The translations under genes were made by a program, and so were the position numbers. 64,000 bases of DNA, from positions 62,001-126,000 of the forward strand of contig NZ_WOFH01000012.1 in NCBI RefSeq assembly GCF_009733595.1, read 5' to 3'. This stretch comes from Actinomadura litoris. GTDB lineage: Bacteria; Actinomycetota; Actinomycetes; Streptosporangiales; Streptosporangiaceae. This document shows positions 40,848-49,926 of this stretch, one piece after another. The notes under the pieces are model-generated. The model was not told the origin of the DNA and made no database searches. It saw only the letters and a list, made by a program, of their open reading frames with translations. The stretch's first letter is position 1, and each line of letters begins with the position of its first letter.

Positions 40848-42569
40848 TCAGCCGCAGTTGCCGTAGGGGGCGGTGCCGCCGTTGCCGCCGAACCGGACGC
40901 ACTTCCCGGCCGCCGACACGAACACCGGGCCCGCGTACCACTCGAAGGACCCGCCGTCGGCGACCCGGCCGCCTCCGCTGCGCTGGATCCAGACCGACAC
41001 CGAGGACGCCTTGCCGACGCTCCGGGTCTTCATCGTGACGGCGCAGTTGTAGTGCGAGCTGTTGTAGAGCAGGTAGACGGTCCCGCCGGACGCGGCGATG
41101 GAGCGCTGCACGTAGTAGCCGCCGCCGTGCCCGCCGCTGTTGCACACGGCCTGCGGCGTGTACTTGTTCGCGGGCTCGCGGACGGGCCCGGACCCGCCGC
41201 CGCCCTTGGTGGGGTCGGGGCTGCCGGGCCGGCCGCCCGGCTTCTTCGACCCGTTCGGGCTCGCCGCCCCGGGGCTCTCAGAACCCGCTGGACGGCCGCG
41301 CTTGTCCTTCGGGCCCTTGGACACGCCGCCCGCGCCGCTCGTCCCCGCGGCGCCGTCCTGGGCGCCGTGCTCCTGGGCGGGCGCGGCGGCGGGGCGGTCC
41401 TCGGCGGGCGCGCCGCCGTCCGACCGGGTCGCGGCCCAGACCGCGCCGCCCGCGACGACCACCGCGACGGCCGCCGCCGCCGCGATCGGGATCATGAGGC
41501 CGCGCTTCCGGCCGCCCCGCCGTCCCGGCGGCGGGGGAGGCCCCTGCGGGGCGCCGAGGCCGGACGGCTCGGGCGCGGGGGCGGGCCGGGGCGGCGTCGC
41601 GTCGCCGAACGGCGGCGGCTGCGGCGCCGTCGTGTGCCGTCGCCCGGACGGATCGGTCACCTGGTCGGGCGACGCGGCGGGGACGGCGGGGAGCGGCGGT
41701 ACGGGGGACGGCGCCGCGGGGGAGGTCCCGCTGGCGGCGCCGACGAAGCGCTCCTGCGCCTCGCGCGCGGTGGGCCGCCGCGAGGGGTCCTTGTCCAGGC
41801 ACGCCACCACCAGCTCCCGCAGCGGGCTGGGCAGGTCGCCGAGCTCGGGCTCGGCGGTCAGGATCCGGTGCATGACCATGGCCATCTCGTCGTTCCCGAA
41901 CGCGGGCCGCCCGGTCGCGGCGAACACCATCGTCGTGCCCCACGCGAACATGTCCGACGCCGGGCCCACGGCGCCGCCGGTGAAGTGCTCGGGGGCCATG
42001 TAGGCGGGGGTGCCGACGTTCTGCGTCTCCCCGGCCGCGCCCAGCGCGCGCGCCACCCCGAAGTCGATGACGCGGGGGCCGTCCGGACCCAGCATCACGT
42101 TGTGGGGCTTGAAGTCGCGGTGGATGATCCCGGCCTGGTGGATCGCCGTGAGCGCCGTCAGGGTGCTGATGGCGAGCCGTTCCAGCGTCCCGCCGGTGCG
42201 CGGGCCCTCCACGCGCACCACGTTGTGCAGGGACTGGCCCGGGACGTACTCGCTGACGATGTAGGGCTGGTCGCCCGCGACGTCGGCGTCCAGGACCTGC
42301 GCGGTGCAGAACCGCGCCACCCGCTTGGCGACCTCCAGCTCGCGGACGAACCGGGCCCGCGCGGACTCGTCCCCGGAGAGCCCGCCGTGCAGGAGCTTGA
42401 TCGCGACGTGGTCGGTGGTGGGGGCCGGCCCGTCCCCGCCGGCGGGACGGCCGAGGAAGACCGCCCCCTGCCCGCCCTCGCCGAGTCGGCCCAGGATCTC
42501 GTAGCCGCCCAGCCGGGCCGGGTCACCCGACCGCAGCGGGTGGGAATCCGGCATCGTCCTGTCCGTCAC
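40848..42569 (-). CDS. Transmembrane serine/threonine protein kinase
   Basis: 573-aa Hanks-type kinase. Domain about 20-280: glycine loop LGEGGQGAVFLG, Lys in VAIKLL, catalytic HRDFKPHNVML, DFGVAR, and APEHF. A proline-rich linker precedes a transmembrane helix near residues 357-378 (LMIPIAAAAAVAVVVAGGAVWAA). A further Gly/Lys/Pro-rich segment leads to an extracellular C-terminal domain of about 105 residues with four cysteines (VCNSGG, YNCAV, GKCVRFGG, YGNCG) of no known family. It does not have PASTA repeats. GTG at 42569 with GGGGAG about eight bases upstream. Likely senses an external signal. Confidence 0.9.
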   Translation of the reverse strand: MTDRTMPDSHPLRSGDPARLGGYEILGRLGEGGQGAVFLGRPAGGDGPAPTTDHVAIKLLHGGLSGDESARARFVRELEVAKRVARFCTAQVLDADVAGDQPYIVSEYVPGQSLHNVVRVEGPRTGGTLERLAISTLTALTAIHQAGIIHRDFKPHNVMLGPDGPRVIDFGVARALGAAGETQNVGTPAYMAPEHFTGGAVGPASDMFAWGTTMVFAATGRPAFGNDEMAMVMHRILTAEPELGDLPSPLRELVVACLDKDPSRRPTAREAQERFVGAASGTSPAAPSPVPPLPAVPAASPDQVTDPSGRRHTTAPQPPPFGDATPPRPAPAPEPSGLGAPQGPPPPPGRRGGRKRGLMIPIAAAAAVAVVVAGGAVWAATRSDGGAPAEDRPAAAPAQEHGAQDGAAGTSGAGGVSKGPKDKRGRPAGSESPGAASPNGSKKPGGRPGSPDPTKGGGGSGPVREPANKYTPQAVCNSGGHGGGYYVQRSIAASGGTVYLLYNSSHYNCAVTMKTRSVGKASSVSVWIQRSGGGRVADGGSFEWYAGPVFVSAAGKCVRFGGNGGTAPYGNCG

Positions 42570-42686
42570 ACCACTCGCTCCCCGTCGCTCCAGATCCGTC
42601 CAGCAAGACTATTGGCCACACGAGGGTACGCGCTGGGCGAACCGGATGATCAATAGCGGGACCTGCGGCGTTGGGACGCACGGCAT

Positions 42687-42712
42687 GACGACCGCCCCTT
42701 GGGGCGGTCGTC
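42687..42712 (-). terminator. Perfect hairpin terminator after rhodanese gene
   Basis: GACGACCGCCCC at 42687-42698 pairs with GGGGCGGTCGTC at 42701-42712 (12 bp, two-base spacer), starting 12 bases after the rhodanese stop. No T-run. Confidence 0.7.
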
Positions 42713-42724
42713 GGACCGGTTGTT

Positions 42725-43051
42725 TCAGGCGCTCTCGGTGGGCAGGCCCGCCTCCGTCCAGTCCTCGATACCCTCCCGGTATACGCGCACGTCGGTGTAG
42801 CCCAGCTTCTCCAGGCGCGCCGCCACGGCCTTGCTGTTGTTGCATGCGAGGTTGGAGCAGTAGGTGACGATCGCCGCGTCCTTGTCGGGGAGCAGGCTCC
42901 CGGCTCGTTCCGCGACCTCGTCCTCCACGAGGTTGAGGGCGCCGGGCAGGTGCTGCTTGGCGTAGTAGGACGCGGGCAGGGCGTCGACGACGGTGGCGGT
43001 GCCATCCTCGATGGCGGTACGCAGGCCGGCGCGGTCGATCACGGCGGACAT
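42725..43051 (-). CDS. Rhodanese-like domain protein
   Basis: 108-aa single-domain rhodanese-like protein. The active-site loop is CSNLAC (Cys65-Cys70) and the second cysteine is close, so a disulfide or sulfur-relay role is possible. Conserved motif VVDALPASYYAKQHLPGALN is present. ATG at 43051 has GGGAGG five bases upstream. It is divergent from a TetR regulator with only 56 bp between starts, and a 12-bp palindrome there suggests that TetR controls it. Role may be sulfur/thiol metabolism or a detoxification step. Confidence 0.9.
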   Translation of the reverse strand: MSAVIDRAGLRTAIEDGTATVVDALPASYYAKQHLPGALNLVEDEVAERAGSLLPDKDAAIVTYCSNLACNNSKAVAARLEKLGYTDVRVYREGIEDWTEAGLPTESA

Positions 43052-43080
43052 TGATCCTCCCGACTGAACTGGACTATAGT
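43051..43080 (+). promoter_or_regulatory. Promoter of tetR beside rhodanese gene
   Basis: TTGATC (43051-43056), 18 bases, TATAGT (43075-43080). Because the operator is palindromic, the minus strand has TATAGT as well (43078-43073), giving a divergent -10 for the rhodanese gene. Confidence 0.55.
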
Positions 43081-43082
43081 CC
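43071..43082. promoter_or_regulatory. Palindromic TetR operator overlapping both -10 boxes
   Basis: GGACTATAGTCC, a perfect 12-bp palindrome in the 56-bp divergent gap. It contains TATAGT on each strand, so a bound repressor would block both promoters. Confidence 0.75.
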
Positions 43083-43107
43083 GTTTGATCCATCGAGAGG
43101 AACGGTA

Positions 43108-43719
43108 ATGGACCACGGTCCGGTTGGCAAGGCGGATCTCGAACTCGCGCGCACGCCGCCGCCCCGGGAGCGCGCGGACGCCGCCAGGAACCGCGCGAAG
43201 GTGCTCGCCGCCGCCGCCGACCTCTTCGCCCGCCAGGGGGTGGAGTCGGTGTCGATGGACGCGGTGGCGGCCGCCGCGGGGGTCGGCAAGGGGACCCTCT
43301 TCCGCCGCTTCGGCGACAAGGCGGGCCTGGCCGCGGCCCTCCTCGACGAACGCGAGCGCGAACTCCAGGACGCGATCCTCGCCGGACCGTCCCCCCTGGG
43401 GCCGGGCAAGCCCGGCGAGACCGCCGAACCGTCCGCGCGCATACGCGCCTTCGTCGACGCCTACCTGGACTACGTCCTGGACCACCTGTCCCTGGTGCGC
43501 ATGTCGGAGACCGCGTCACCCGGGGCGCGCTACCGCATCGGCGCCTACCGGTTCTGGCACCGCCACCTGACCATCCTCCTGGACGCCCCGGACGGCGAGG
43601 CCGTGGCGCACACCCTCATGGCCGCGCTCGGCGCGGAACACCTCACCGCCATGGTCGAGGCCGTGGGCGTGGACCGCACGCGCGCAGCCGTCCACACCCT
43701 CTTCGCCCTGCGCGCATAG
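43108..43719 (+). CDS. TetR family transcriptional regulator
   Basis: 203-aa TetR-type protein. N-terminal helix-turn-helix about 22-75: RNRAKVLAAAADLFARQGVESVSMDAVAAAAGVGKGTLFRRFGDKAGL. The rest is the helical ligand/dimer domain. ATG at 43108 has GAGAGGA upstream. It likely autoregulates and controls the divergent rhodanese gene through the palindrome at 43071-43082. Its inducer is unknown. Confidence 0.9.
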   Translation: MDHGPVGKADLELARTPPPRERADAARNRAKVLAAAADLFARQGVESVSMDAVAAAAGVGKGTLFRRFGDKAGLAAALLDERERELQDAILAGPSPLGPGKPGETAEPSARIRAFVDAYLDYVLDHLSLVRMSETASPGARYRIGAYRFWHRHLTILLDAPDGEAVAHTLMAALGAEHLTAMVEAVGVDRTRAAVHTLFALRA

Positions 43720-43721
43720 CG

Positions 43722-43757
43722 GAGCCCCCGTGCGCTCCTGGAAGCACACGGGGGCTC
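43722..43757. terminator. Bidirectional hairpin terminator
   Basis: Perfect 11-bp arms GAGCCCCCGTG (43722-43732) and CACGGGGGCTC (43747-43757). Lies between the convergent tetR and 60-aa genes. Confidence 0.7.
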
Positions 43758-43765
43758 GCGGGTCG

Positions 43766-43948
43766 TCAGGCCGGGTCGGGCGTCAGCCGCTCGGGGCCGC
43801 CGTCCGCCCGGCCGCTCCGGTGGCCCGGCGGGCCCTCCGGGGCGTGCTCGCGTTCCAGCCGTGCGGCGACCGCGAGTGCGCGCAGCGACGTCGTCTTCAC
43901 GTGTGCGCGCCCGTTGCCGGCTCGGGGCCTGAGGATGCTGCTGGGCAT
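43766..43948 (-). CDS. Small hypothetical protein, 60 aa
   Basis: Basic 60-residue protein (SILRPRAGNGRAHVKTTSLRA then LAVAARLEREHAPEGPPG). No known family. ATG at 43948 is preceded by GGAGG with six bases of spacing, which is the best evidence that it is expressed. No signal peptide. Small unknown protein; could also be a spurious frame. Confidence 0.5.
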   Translation of the reverse strand: MPSSILRPRAGNGRAHVKTTSLRALAVAARLEREHAPEGPPGHRSGRADGGPERLTPDPA

Positions 43949-44007
43949 GGTCGCCTCCGCGGGGGTCGTGGGTGGACGTGATGTGCCGCCCATCACACTG
44001 GACGGCA

Positions 44008-44033
44008 CAACTAGTTGCAACCGCAAAGGTTGC
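44008..44033. promoter_or_regulatory. Overlapping palindromes between two small genes
   Basis: CAACTAGTTG (44008-44017, perfect) abuts GCAACC-GCAAA-GGTTGC (44017-44033). This is in the divergent gap between the 60-aa gene (minus) and the 102-aa gene (plus), so it is a likely operator for an unidentified regulator. Confidence 0.5.
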
Positions 44034-44126
44034 CCCGGTATTCCGAGTGATCGTTCCGTTTAGCGCTGGTTTGCGCCTACCCCGGGACTCGCCTTCAATG
44101 CCCCCGTGCCCGCCAAGGAGAGACCG

Positions 44127-44435
44127 ATGACCGACGACCTCGCGCGCCACCCCGCCCCCGAGGACGAGGCGCCCCCCGGCCTCATCACGTCCCTCCCCGA
44201 CGAGGACCACGACGACCCCGCCGACCGCCCGCCCCGCCGCTTCCCCCCCAGCAAACGCCTCTACGTCTTCGCGACCTGCTACACCCTGTTCGTCATCGCC
44301 GTCTGCACAGGCTGGATCATCCATTCCCCCGGCCACTCCCCATCCAACTTCCTGACCGGCTTCCTGGCAGGCGCGACCCTCGCGACAGCCCTCCTGGCAT
44401 ACCGCCTGTGGCAAACCCGCCGCCCCCGCCCCTAA
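44127..44435 (+). CDS. Small membrane protein, 102 aa
   Basis: 102-aa protein with a cytoplasmic acidic/proline-rich front (about 1-48) and two transmembrane helices near 50-68 and 77-95 (VFATCYTLFVIAVCTGWII and GFLAGATLATALLAY). ATG at 44127 has AAGGAG six bases upstream; a GTG seven codons earlier is less likely. No family recognised. Next gene begins 68 bases on and is the type VII mycosin, so it may belong with the secretion locus, but there is no direct evidence. Confidence 0.7.
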   Translation: MTDDLARHPAPEDEAPPGLITSLPDEDHDDPADRPPRRFPPSKRLYVFATCYTLFVIAVCTGWIIHSPGHSPSNFLTGFLAGATLATALLAYRLWQTRRPRP

Positions 44436-44503
44436 CAATCGGTGCGCCCCCTGTAAAGCTCCCCTACAGTCGGTCGGGCCCACGAGTGCCCGGGGAGCGG
44501 ACG

Positions 44504-45763
44504 ATGCGCGCGATCGAACTGAAGGCCACCGGATTACTCCTCGCGATGCCCTTGCTCGCACCGCCCCCCTCTCCGTCCGGCACCCCGCGCCCCCCATCGC
44601 CATCCCCCGTGACGCAGGCCCCCTGCGACCCGCCGCGCGGGAACCGGGCCCCCTTCTCCGAGCCGTGGGCGCAGAGGCGCCTGGCCTTCCAGCGGGCCTG
44701 GCCGTTCACGCGCGGCGAGGGCGTGACCGTCGCCGTGATCGACAGCGGCGCGGACGCGACCCATCCGATGCTCGCGGGACGCGTCGCCCGCTCCACCGAC
44801 CTCACCGGCACCGGCGACCGCGACTGCGCGGGCCACGGCACCGGTGTGGCCGCGCTGATCGCGGGCCGGGACCTCTCCGCGCGCGGATTACCGCTCACCG
44901 GCGTGGCCCCGGCGTCCCGGCTCCTCGTCTACAAACAGCAGAACGGCGACCATGAGGAGAAGGGCGGCGAACGGCTCCCCAGGGCGATCCGTGAGGCGGC
45001 CGACGCGGGAGCGGACGTCATCAACATCTCGATAGCGGCGGGCGACTCACCGGCGCTCGAACAGGCCGTCCGCTACGCGCAGGGAAGAAACGCCGTGATC
45101 GTCGCCGCCGCGGGCAACACAACGACCCCGGACGGCGCCGAAGGCCCTTCCTATCCGGCGAGTTACCCGGGCGTGGTCTCCGTGGCCTCGCTCGGCGAGG
45201 ACGGTCAGAGGGTGGAGAGCTCCGGCCTCCGATCCCGCGTGGACGTCGGCGCGCCCGGCGAGGGGATCACCGTTCCCTGGCCGAACGGCGGCTTCAACCC
45301 GCAGGCCCAGGGCACCAGCTATGCCGCCGCATATGTGTCGGGCACCGCGGCGCTGGTGCGCGCACGCCATCCGCTGCTCCGCCAGGACCAGGTCGTCCAC
45401 CGGATCCTCACGACGGCGGACGGGAACACGGGAACGGCCACCGGCAGCGGAATGGTGAACCCCGTGCAGGCGGTGACCGCGCTCATCCCTGAAGAGGCGG
45501 CCGGCACCGCGCTCCGGCAGCCCTCCCCGCGCCCGGCCAGGCTCGTGGCGTCCCCACCCGAGGACGGCAGGACGCATGACCGGGCCGTCGTGCTCGCGGC
45601 GGGCGCACTGGGCCTGGCCGCGCTGGCGGCGCTCTGCGGCGTGGTCCTCCCGCTCGGGCGGCGCCGCGGCTGGCGGCCGGGGAAGGCCGTCATCTCCGTC
45701 CCGCGAGACGAGGACGAGCCCGTTCCCCCACCCTCCGGGCGCGGCGGCATCGGCGCGTCCTGA
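44504..45763 (+). CDS. mycP: Mycosin 1 (type VII secretion subtilase)
   Basis: 419-aa S8 family membrane-anchored subtilase. Signal peptide at 1-20, then a short Pro-rich segment. Catalytic triad: Asp80 (VIDSGAD), His111 (AGHGTG), Ser272 (GTSYAAAYVSG), with oxyanion Asn in AAAGNTT. A transmembrane helix near the C-terminus (AVVLAAGALGLAALAALCGVVLPL) leaves a short cytoplasmic tail. Cys41 and Cys108 could form the mycosin disulfide. ATG at 44504 with GGGGAG upstream. Ends 15 bases before the convergent eccC stop. A mycosin stabilises the ESX membrane complex and trims substrates. Confidence 0.9.
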   Translation: MRAIELKATGLLLAMPLLAPPPSPSGTPRPPSPSPVTQAPCDPPRGNRAPFSEPWAQRRLAFQRAWPFTRGEGVTVAVIDSGADATHPMLAGRVARSTDLTGTGDRDCAGHGTGVAALIAGRDLSARGLPLTGVAPASRLLVYKQQNGDHEEKGGERLPRAIREAADAGADVINISIAAGDSPALEQAVRYAQGRNAVIVAAAGNTTTPDGAEGPSYPASYPGVVSVASLGEDGQRVESSGLRSRVDVGAPGEGITVPWPNGGFNPQAQGTSYAAAYVSGTAALVRARHPLLRQDQVVHRILTTADGNTGTATGSGMVNPVQAVTALIPEEAAGTALRQPSPRPARLVASPPEDGRTHDRAVVLAAGALGLAALAALCGVVLPLGRRRGWRPGKAVISVPRDEDEPVPPPSGRGGIGAS

Positions 45764-45778
45764 CCGGGCGGCCGGCCG

Positions 45779-48700
45779 TCAGGAGTCCAGCGCGGCCGTC
45801 TGGACGAGGCGAGCGCCGTTGCGCCTGTCGGCCAGCGTGCCCCGCCCCGGTGGCAGGGGCGCGGGACGGACCTCGCCGAACAGCGGCCCCTCCTCCTTGC
45901 TCCCCGACATGACGAGCGCGGGCGCCGCCATGTCCTTCAGCCGCTGGATGACCGGCTCGTAGAGGGCGCGGCCCATACCGCCCATGGTCCGGGCCAAGAT
46001 GAGGTGGAGGCCGATGTCCCGCGCCTGGGGGAGCAGGTCCAGCAGCGGTAGGACGGGGTTGCCGGCCGTGGCGACGAGTTCGTAGTCGTCGACGATCAGG
46101 AAGATGTCCGAGCCCTTCCACCACGACCGGGCCCGGAGCTGCTCGGGGGCGAGATCGGGCGGCGGAAGCCGGTCGTTCAGCGCGTCGACCAGATCCTCCA
46201 CCAGGTCGGACGCCGCCGAGGCGGACGCCGCGTAGCCGACCCGGTGCGCGGTGTCGGCCGTGTCCAGCAGCGTCCGCCGGTAGTCGATGAAGATCAGCTT
46301 GGCCTCCGCGGGCGGGTGGCCCGCGACGATCCCCTCGGCCACCAGCCGCAGCAGGTTGGACTTCCCGCACTCGGTGTCGCCGACGACCGCGAAGTGCGGG
46401 TCCGCGCCGAAGTCGAGCCACACCGGGGCGAGGGCCGCCTCGTCGATGCCGATCGGGACGCGCCATCCGGCCCGCGGCTCCCCGCCGACACCCGGCATGC
46501 TCGCGAGATCTTCCGCCGCCAGGACGGCGGGCAGCAGCCGCACCGGGGGCGCGGGCGGCCCCTGCCAGGCGGCGTCGACGGCCCTCACCATCCCCGCGAC
46601 GCCCTCGGCGAGGTCGTCGGTGCCGCCGCGGCCGTCCAGCCTCGGCAGCGCCGCCAGGAAATGCAGGCCGTCCCGGGTCAGGCCGCGCCCCGGCCGTCCC
46701 TCCGGCACGTTCTCGGCCAGCCGCCGGTCGATCTCGGACTCGTAGGAATCGCCGAGCCGCAGTTCCAACCGGGTGCCGAACACGTCCCGGATGCCCATCC
46801 GGAACTCCGACCACTTCCCGGCGGTCGCCACGACGTGCACGCCGAATCCGAGCCCCCGCGCCGCGAGGTCGGTGACGACGTCCTCAAGCGCCTCGTATTC
46901 CTGGCGCAGCGTCATCCAGCCGTCCACCACGAGGAAGACGTCGCCGTATCCGTCCCCGCGAATCCGCTCGGTCGCCCGGAGCCGCCGGTACATGGCGATG
47001 GAGTCGATCCCCTGGTCGCCGAACTCGCGCTCCCGCCGTTCGAGAAGCGCGGTCACCTCGGCGACCGTCCGGCGCACCCGGTCGCCGTCGAGCCGGTTGG
47101 TCACCCCGCCCACATGGGGCAGACCGGCGAGGCCGCCCAGCGTCCCCCCGCCGAAGTCCAGGCAGTAGAACTGCACGTCCTCCGGCGTGTGCAACAAGGC
47201 CAGGGACGCGATGAGCGAACGCAGCATCGTCGACTTGCCGGTCTGCGGCGCGCCCGTGATGGCGACATGCCCGGCCGCGGCCGACAGATCGACCCAGAAC
47301 GGATCGCGCTGCTGGTCGAACGGCCGGTCGATGACCCCGACCACGGCGGCGAGGCGCCGCCGCCCCGTCCACCCGGGCGGTGTCAGGCCGTGTTCGGGCG
47401 TCGGCGCCAACGCGGGCAGCAGCCGGTCGAGCGTCGGGGGCACGTCCAACGGGGGCAGCCAGATCCGCCGCGCCGCGGGGCCGTGGTCGGCGAGCCGGTC
47501 GATGACCGCCTTGAAAAGGGTCTCGCCGGAATCCCGCTCGACGCGGGTCTCCCTCGGGCCCGGGTGGGCGGGGCCTGGTGAAGGGATGAAGGCGGTGCTG
47601 TACGGAAGGATCCGCCGGGGCGCCCCATGGGCGTTCCCATGGAACCGCGATTCGCTTTCCTCTTCCACCGCCCCCGAGACATAGGCGGCCTTGAACCGGA
47701 CCATCTCGTTGACGTCCACTTTCAGATAGCCGTTCCCCGGCTGGGGAGGCAGCTCGTAGGCGTTCGGGACGCCCAGCACCGCCCGGGACTCCATCGCGGA
47801 GAACGTGCGCAGGCCGATCCGGTACGACAGGTGCGAGTCGAGCCCGCGCAGCTTCCCCTCCTCCAGCCGCTGGGACGCCAGGAGCAGGTGCACCCCCAAC
47901 GACCTGCCCAGCCGTCCCATCATGACGAACAGCTCGGCGAACTCCGGCTTGGCCGCGAGCAGCTCGGAGAACTCGTCCAGCACCACGAACAAGGTCGGAA
48001 GCGGCTCCAGCGCGGCGCCCTGTTCCCGCGCCCGCTCGTAATCGCGCAGCGACGCGTGATTGCCCGCCGAACGCAGCAGCTCCTGCCTCCGCACCATTTC
48101 GCCGTGCAGCGCGTCGTACATCCGGTCGACGAGCGAAAGCTCCTCCTCCAGATTCGTGATCACGGCGGACACGTGCCGCAAGCGCTCCAGTCCGAGGAAG
48201 GTGGCGCCGCCCTTGAAGTCGACCAGCACGAAGTTGAGCGTCTCCGGCGAATGGGTCACCGCCAGCGCCAGCACCAGCGTGCGCAGCAGTTCCGACTTTC
48301 CGGAACCGGTGGCGCCGATCAGCAGCCCGTGCGGTCCCATTCCGCCCTGGGCCGACTCCTTGATGTCCAGTTCGACGGGGTGGCCGGCGGAGTCGACGCC
48401 GATCGGAACGCGGAGCCGGTTGCGCGGCGCCCGCGGCTGCCAGGTGAACCGCGGATCGACGTCGTCGGGGCCGCCCAGCCCGAGCAGCGAGGTGAGCGTG
48501 AGATTTCCCGCCAGCGCGTTCTGCTCGGGCTCTTCCGCCGCCCCGACCCGCAGCGGCGCGAGCCTCAACGCGAGCCCTTCGGCCTGGACGGGATCGAACC
48601 GGTCGGCTTCACCGAGAACGCTGGGCACGTCCTTTCCGGTGTGGTCCCGCTCCAGCATTTCCAGCCCGTTGTCCGTCACATGCAGGCGGAGCATCGTCGC

Positions 48701-49774
48701 GCTGGACGTGGGCGCGACCGAACCGCTCAGGTCCATGACGCACAAGCCCTTGATGCCGTCCGCGCCGATCTGCGAGTCGCCCGTGACGGTCCCGTCGTCG
48801 ACGACCACCACGTAGAACGGCATGTGCTGTGTGTCGGCGCCGGGGGAGAAGCGCGGACGGTCCTTGAGCTCCTCCTGCAGCAGTGATTCCAGCGCCCCGA
48901 GCGAGTGACCGGCCAACCGCACCGGGCCCGCCGCGTCCTGCATGCTCGGATGCAGGCAATGCGGCAACCATTTCGTCCATTCCCATTGCGGCATCCGCTC
49001 GCGTGAGGCGCAGATGACGAGGCGCACGTCGTCCGGGGTGTGCAGCGTGACGAGTTGCGCGACGGCCGCCCGCGCCATCGCCCGCGCGGCCTCCTGCCCA
49101 CCGGTCACCACGACCCTCGCGAACGCCGGAAGGGACACGGCCACCGGCAGGTCGGGAACGGTCGAGTGCGCCCGCAGGAAACGCCGCAAGGCGCCCGCGC
49201 ACATCGGCTCCAGGTCCTCGACGGGCTTGGTGTCGGGGGCGACGAGCTCCAGCGCCAGCCGCTGCCGGCCGCGCCCGATCCGGACCTGCCCGAAGTCCTC
49301 GTCCGCCGGGCGGCGCTCCCACAGCCGGTGGCTCATCGCCAGCGACCACAGCGACCGGGGGTCGGGCCCGCTCCACTCCAGCGCCTCCCGCTGCTGGGCG
49401 GCCGCCCTGCGCACCCGCCCCCGCACATGGTCGAGGTAGCGGTAGTAGTCGCGCCGCGCGCCGTTCAGCCGCTGCCTGCGCTCACCCGCGCCCTGCCCGG
49501 CATGCCCGAAACCCATGCCGACCATCGACAGGACGAACAGCCCGCCGGCCACCCACATGAGCGGGTTGCCGCCACCGGTCCCACCGGCGCCTCCCATGAA
49601 CATGAGGCCCATGGCGCCGCCGCCGGCCGCCATTGGCAGGTACATCAGGGCGTTCATAAAACCCTGGTTAATGGTCTCCGGAACTTCGGGCGGCGGCTCC
49701 AACATGATCTCGCCCTCGGGTATCCGCGGCGGCGGCCGCCTTTCCGGCCGCCGCACGAGAACGGTTCCCACCAC
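45779..49774 (-). CDS. eccC: EccC, type VII secretion FtsK/SpoIIIE ATPase
   Basis: 1331-aa motor of the ESX secretion machine, with EccCa and EccCb fused in one chain. Two N-terminal membrane helices (near FMNALMYLPMAAGGGAMGLMF and NPLMWVAGGLFVLSMVGMGF) precede three ATPase domains: Walker A GATGSGKSE about residue 486, GAPQTGKST about 841 and GDTECGKSN about 1131. Walker B: domain 1 FVLVDFKGGA, domain 2 QFYCLDFGGG and DVFLVVDGW, domain 3 KLIFIDYRR. GTG at 49774 or 49771, with GAAGGGAAGCG upstream. Divergent from eccD; the shared gap holds an inverted repeat. The C-terminal domains recognise WXG100 pairs. Confidence 0.93.
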   Translation of the reverse strand: MVGTVLVRRPERRPPPRIPEGEIMLEPPPEVPETINQGFMNALMYLPMAAGGGAMGLMFMGGAGGTGGGNPLMWVAGGLFVLSMVGMGFGHAGQGAGERRQRLNGARRDYYRYLDHVRGRVRRAAAQQREALEWSGPDPRSLWSLAMSHRLWERRPADEDFGQVRIGRGRQRLALELVAPDTKPVEDLEPMCAGALRRFLRAHSTVPDLPVAVSLPAFARVVVTGGQEAARAMARAAVAQLVTLHTPDDVRLVICASRERMPQWEWTKWLPHCLHPSMQDAAGPVRLAGHSLGALESLLQEELKDRPRFSPGADTQHMPFYVVVVDDGTVTGDSQIGADGIKGLCVMDLSGSVAPTSSATMLRLHVTDNGLEMLERDHTGKDVPSVLGEADRFDPVQAEGLALRLAPLRVGAAEEPEQNALAGNLTLTSLLGLGGPDDVDPRFTWQPRAPRNRLRVPIGVDSAGHPVELDIKESAQGGMGPHGLLIGATGSGKSELLRTLVLALAVTHSPETLNFVLVDFKGGATFLGLERLRHVSAVITNLEEELSLVDRMYDALHGEMVRRQELLRSAGNHASLRDYERAREQGAALEPLPTLFVVLDEFSELLAAKPEFAELFVMMGRLGRSLGVHLLLASQRLEEGKLRGLDSHLSYRIGLRTFSAMESRAVLGVPNAYELPPQPGNGYLKVDVNEMVRFKAAYVSGAVEEESESRFHGNAHGAPRRILPYSTAFIPSPGPAHPGPRETRVERDSGETLFKAVIDRLADHGPAARRIWLPPLDVPPTLDRLLPALAPTPEHGLTPPGWTGRRRLAAVVGVIDRPFDQQRDPFWVDLSAAAGHVAITGAPQTGKSTMLRSLIASLALLHTPEDVQFYCLDFGGGTLGGLAGLPHVGGVTNRLDGDRVRRTVAEVTALLERREREFGDQGIDSIAMYRRLRATERIRGDGYGDVFLVVDGWMTLRQEYEALEDVVTDLAARGLGFGVHVVATAGKWSEFRMGIRDVFGTRLELRLGDSYESEIDRRLAENVPEGRPGRGLTRDGLHFLAALPRLDGRGGTDDLAEGVAGMVRAVDAAWQGPPAPPVRLLPAVLAAEDLASMPGVGGEPRAGWRVPIGIDEAALAPVWLDFGADPHFAVVGDTECGKSNLLRLVAEGIVAGHPPAEAKLIFIDYRRTLLDTADTAHRVGYAASASAASDLVEDLVDALNDRLPPPDLAPEQLRARSWWKGSDIFLIVDDYELVATAGNPVLPLLDLLPQARDIGLHLILARTMGGMGRALYEPVIQRLKDMAAPALVMSGSKEEGPLFGEVRPAPLPPGRGTLADRRNGARLVQTAALDS

Positions 49775-49852
49775 CGCTTCCCTTCGTCCCTCACGACCAC
49801 GGGTCAACGACGGGCCATCCTAGTGCGGAGGCCCGGAGGCGGCGCGGATCAA

Positions 49853-49877
49853 TTGTCCTCTGGCGAGTGGCGGACAA
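49853..49877. promoter_or_regulatory. Inverted repeat in eccC-eccD gap
   Basis: TTGTCC at 49853-49858 and GGACAA at 49872-49877, spaced by 13 bases, in the 152-bp divergent gap that must contain promoters for eccC and eccD. No -35/-10 pair is convincing. Confidence 0.4.
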
Positions 49878-49926
49878 CGCTTCTTACTGGTAGTGAGTGA
49901 TCGGTCAACGAACGATCGGAGGTCGC

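Noticed and set aside
43938..44102. Promoter and riboswitch search in the small-gene gap
   Set aside because: Only palindromes were found; no structured RNA fold or -35/-10 pair of confidence.
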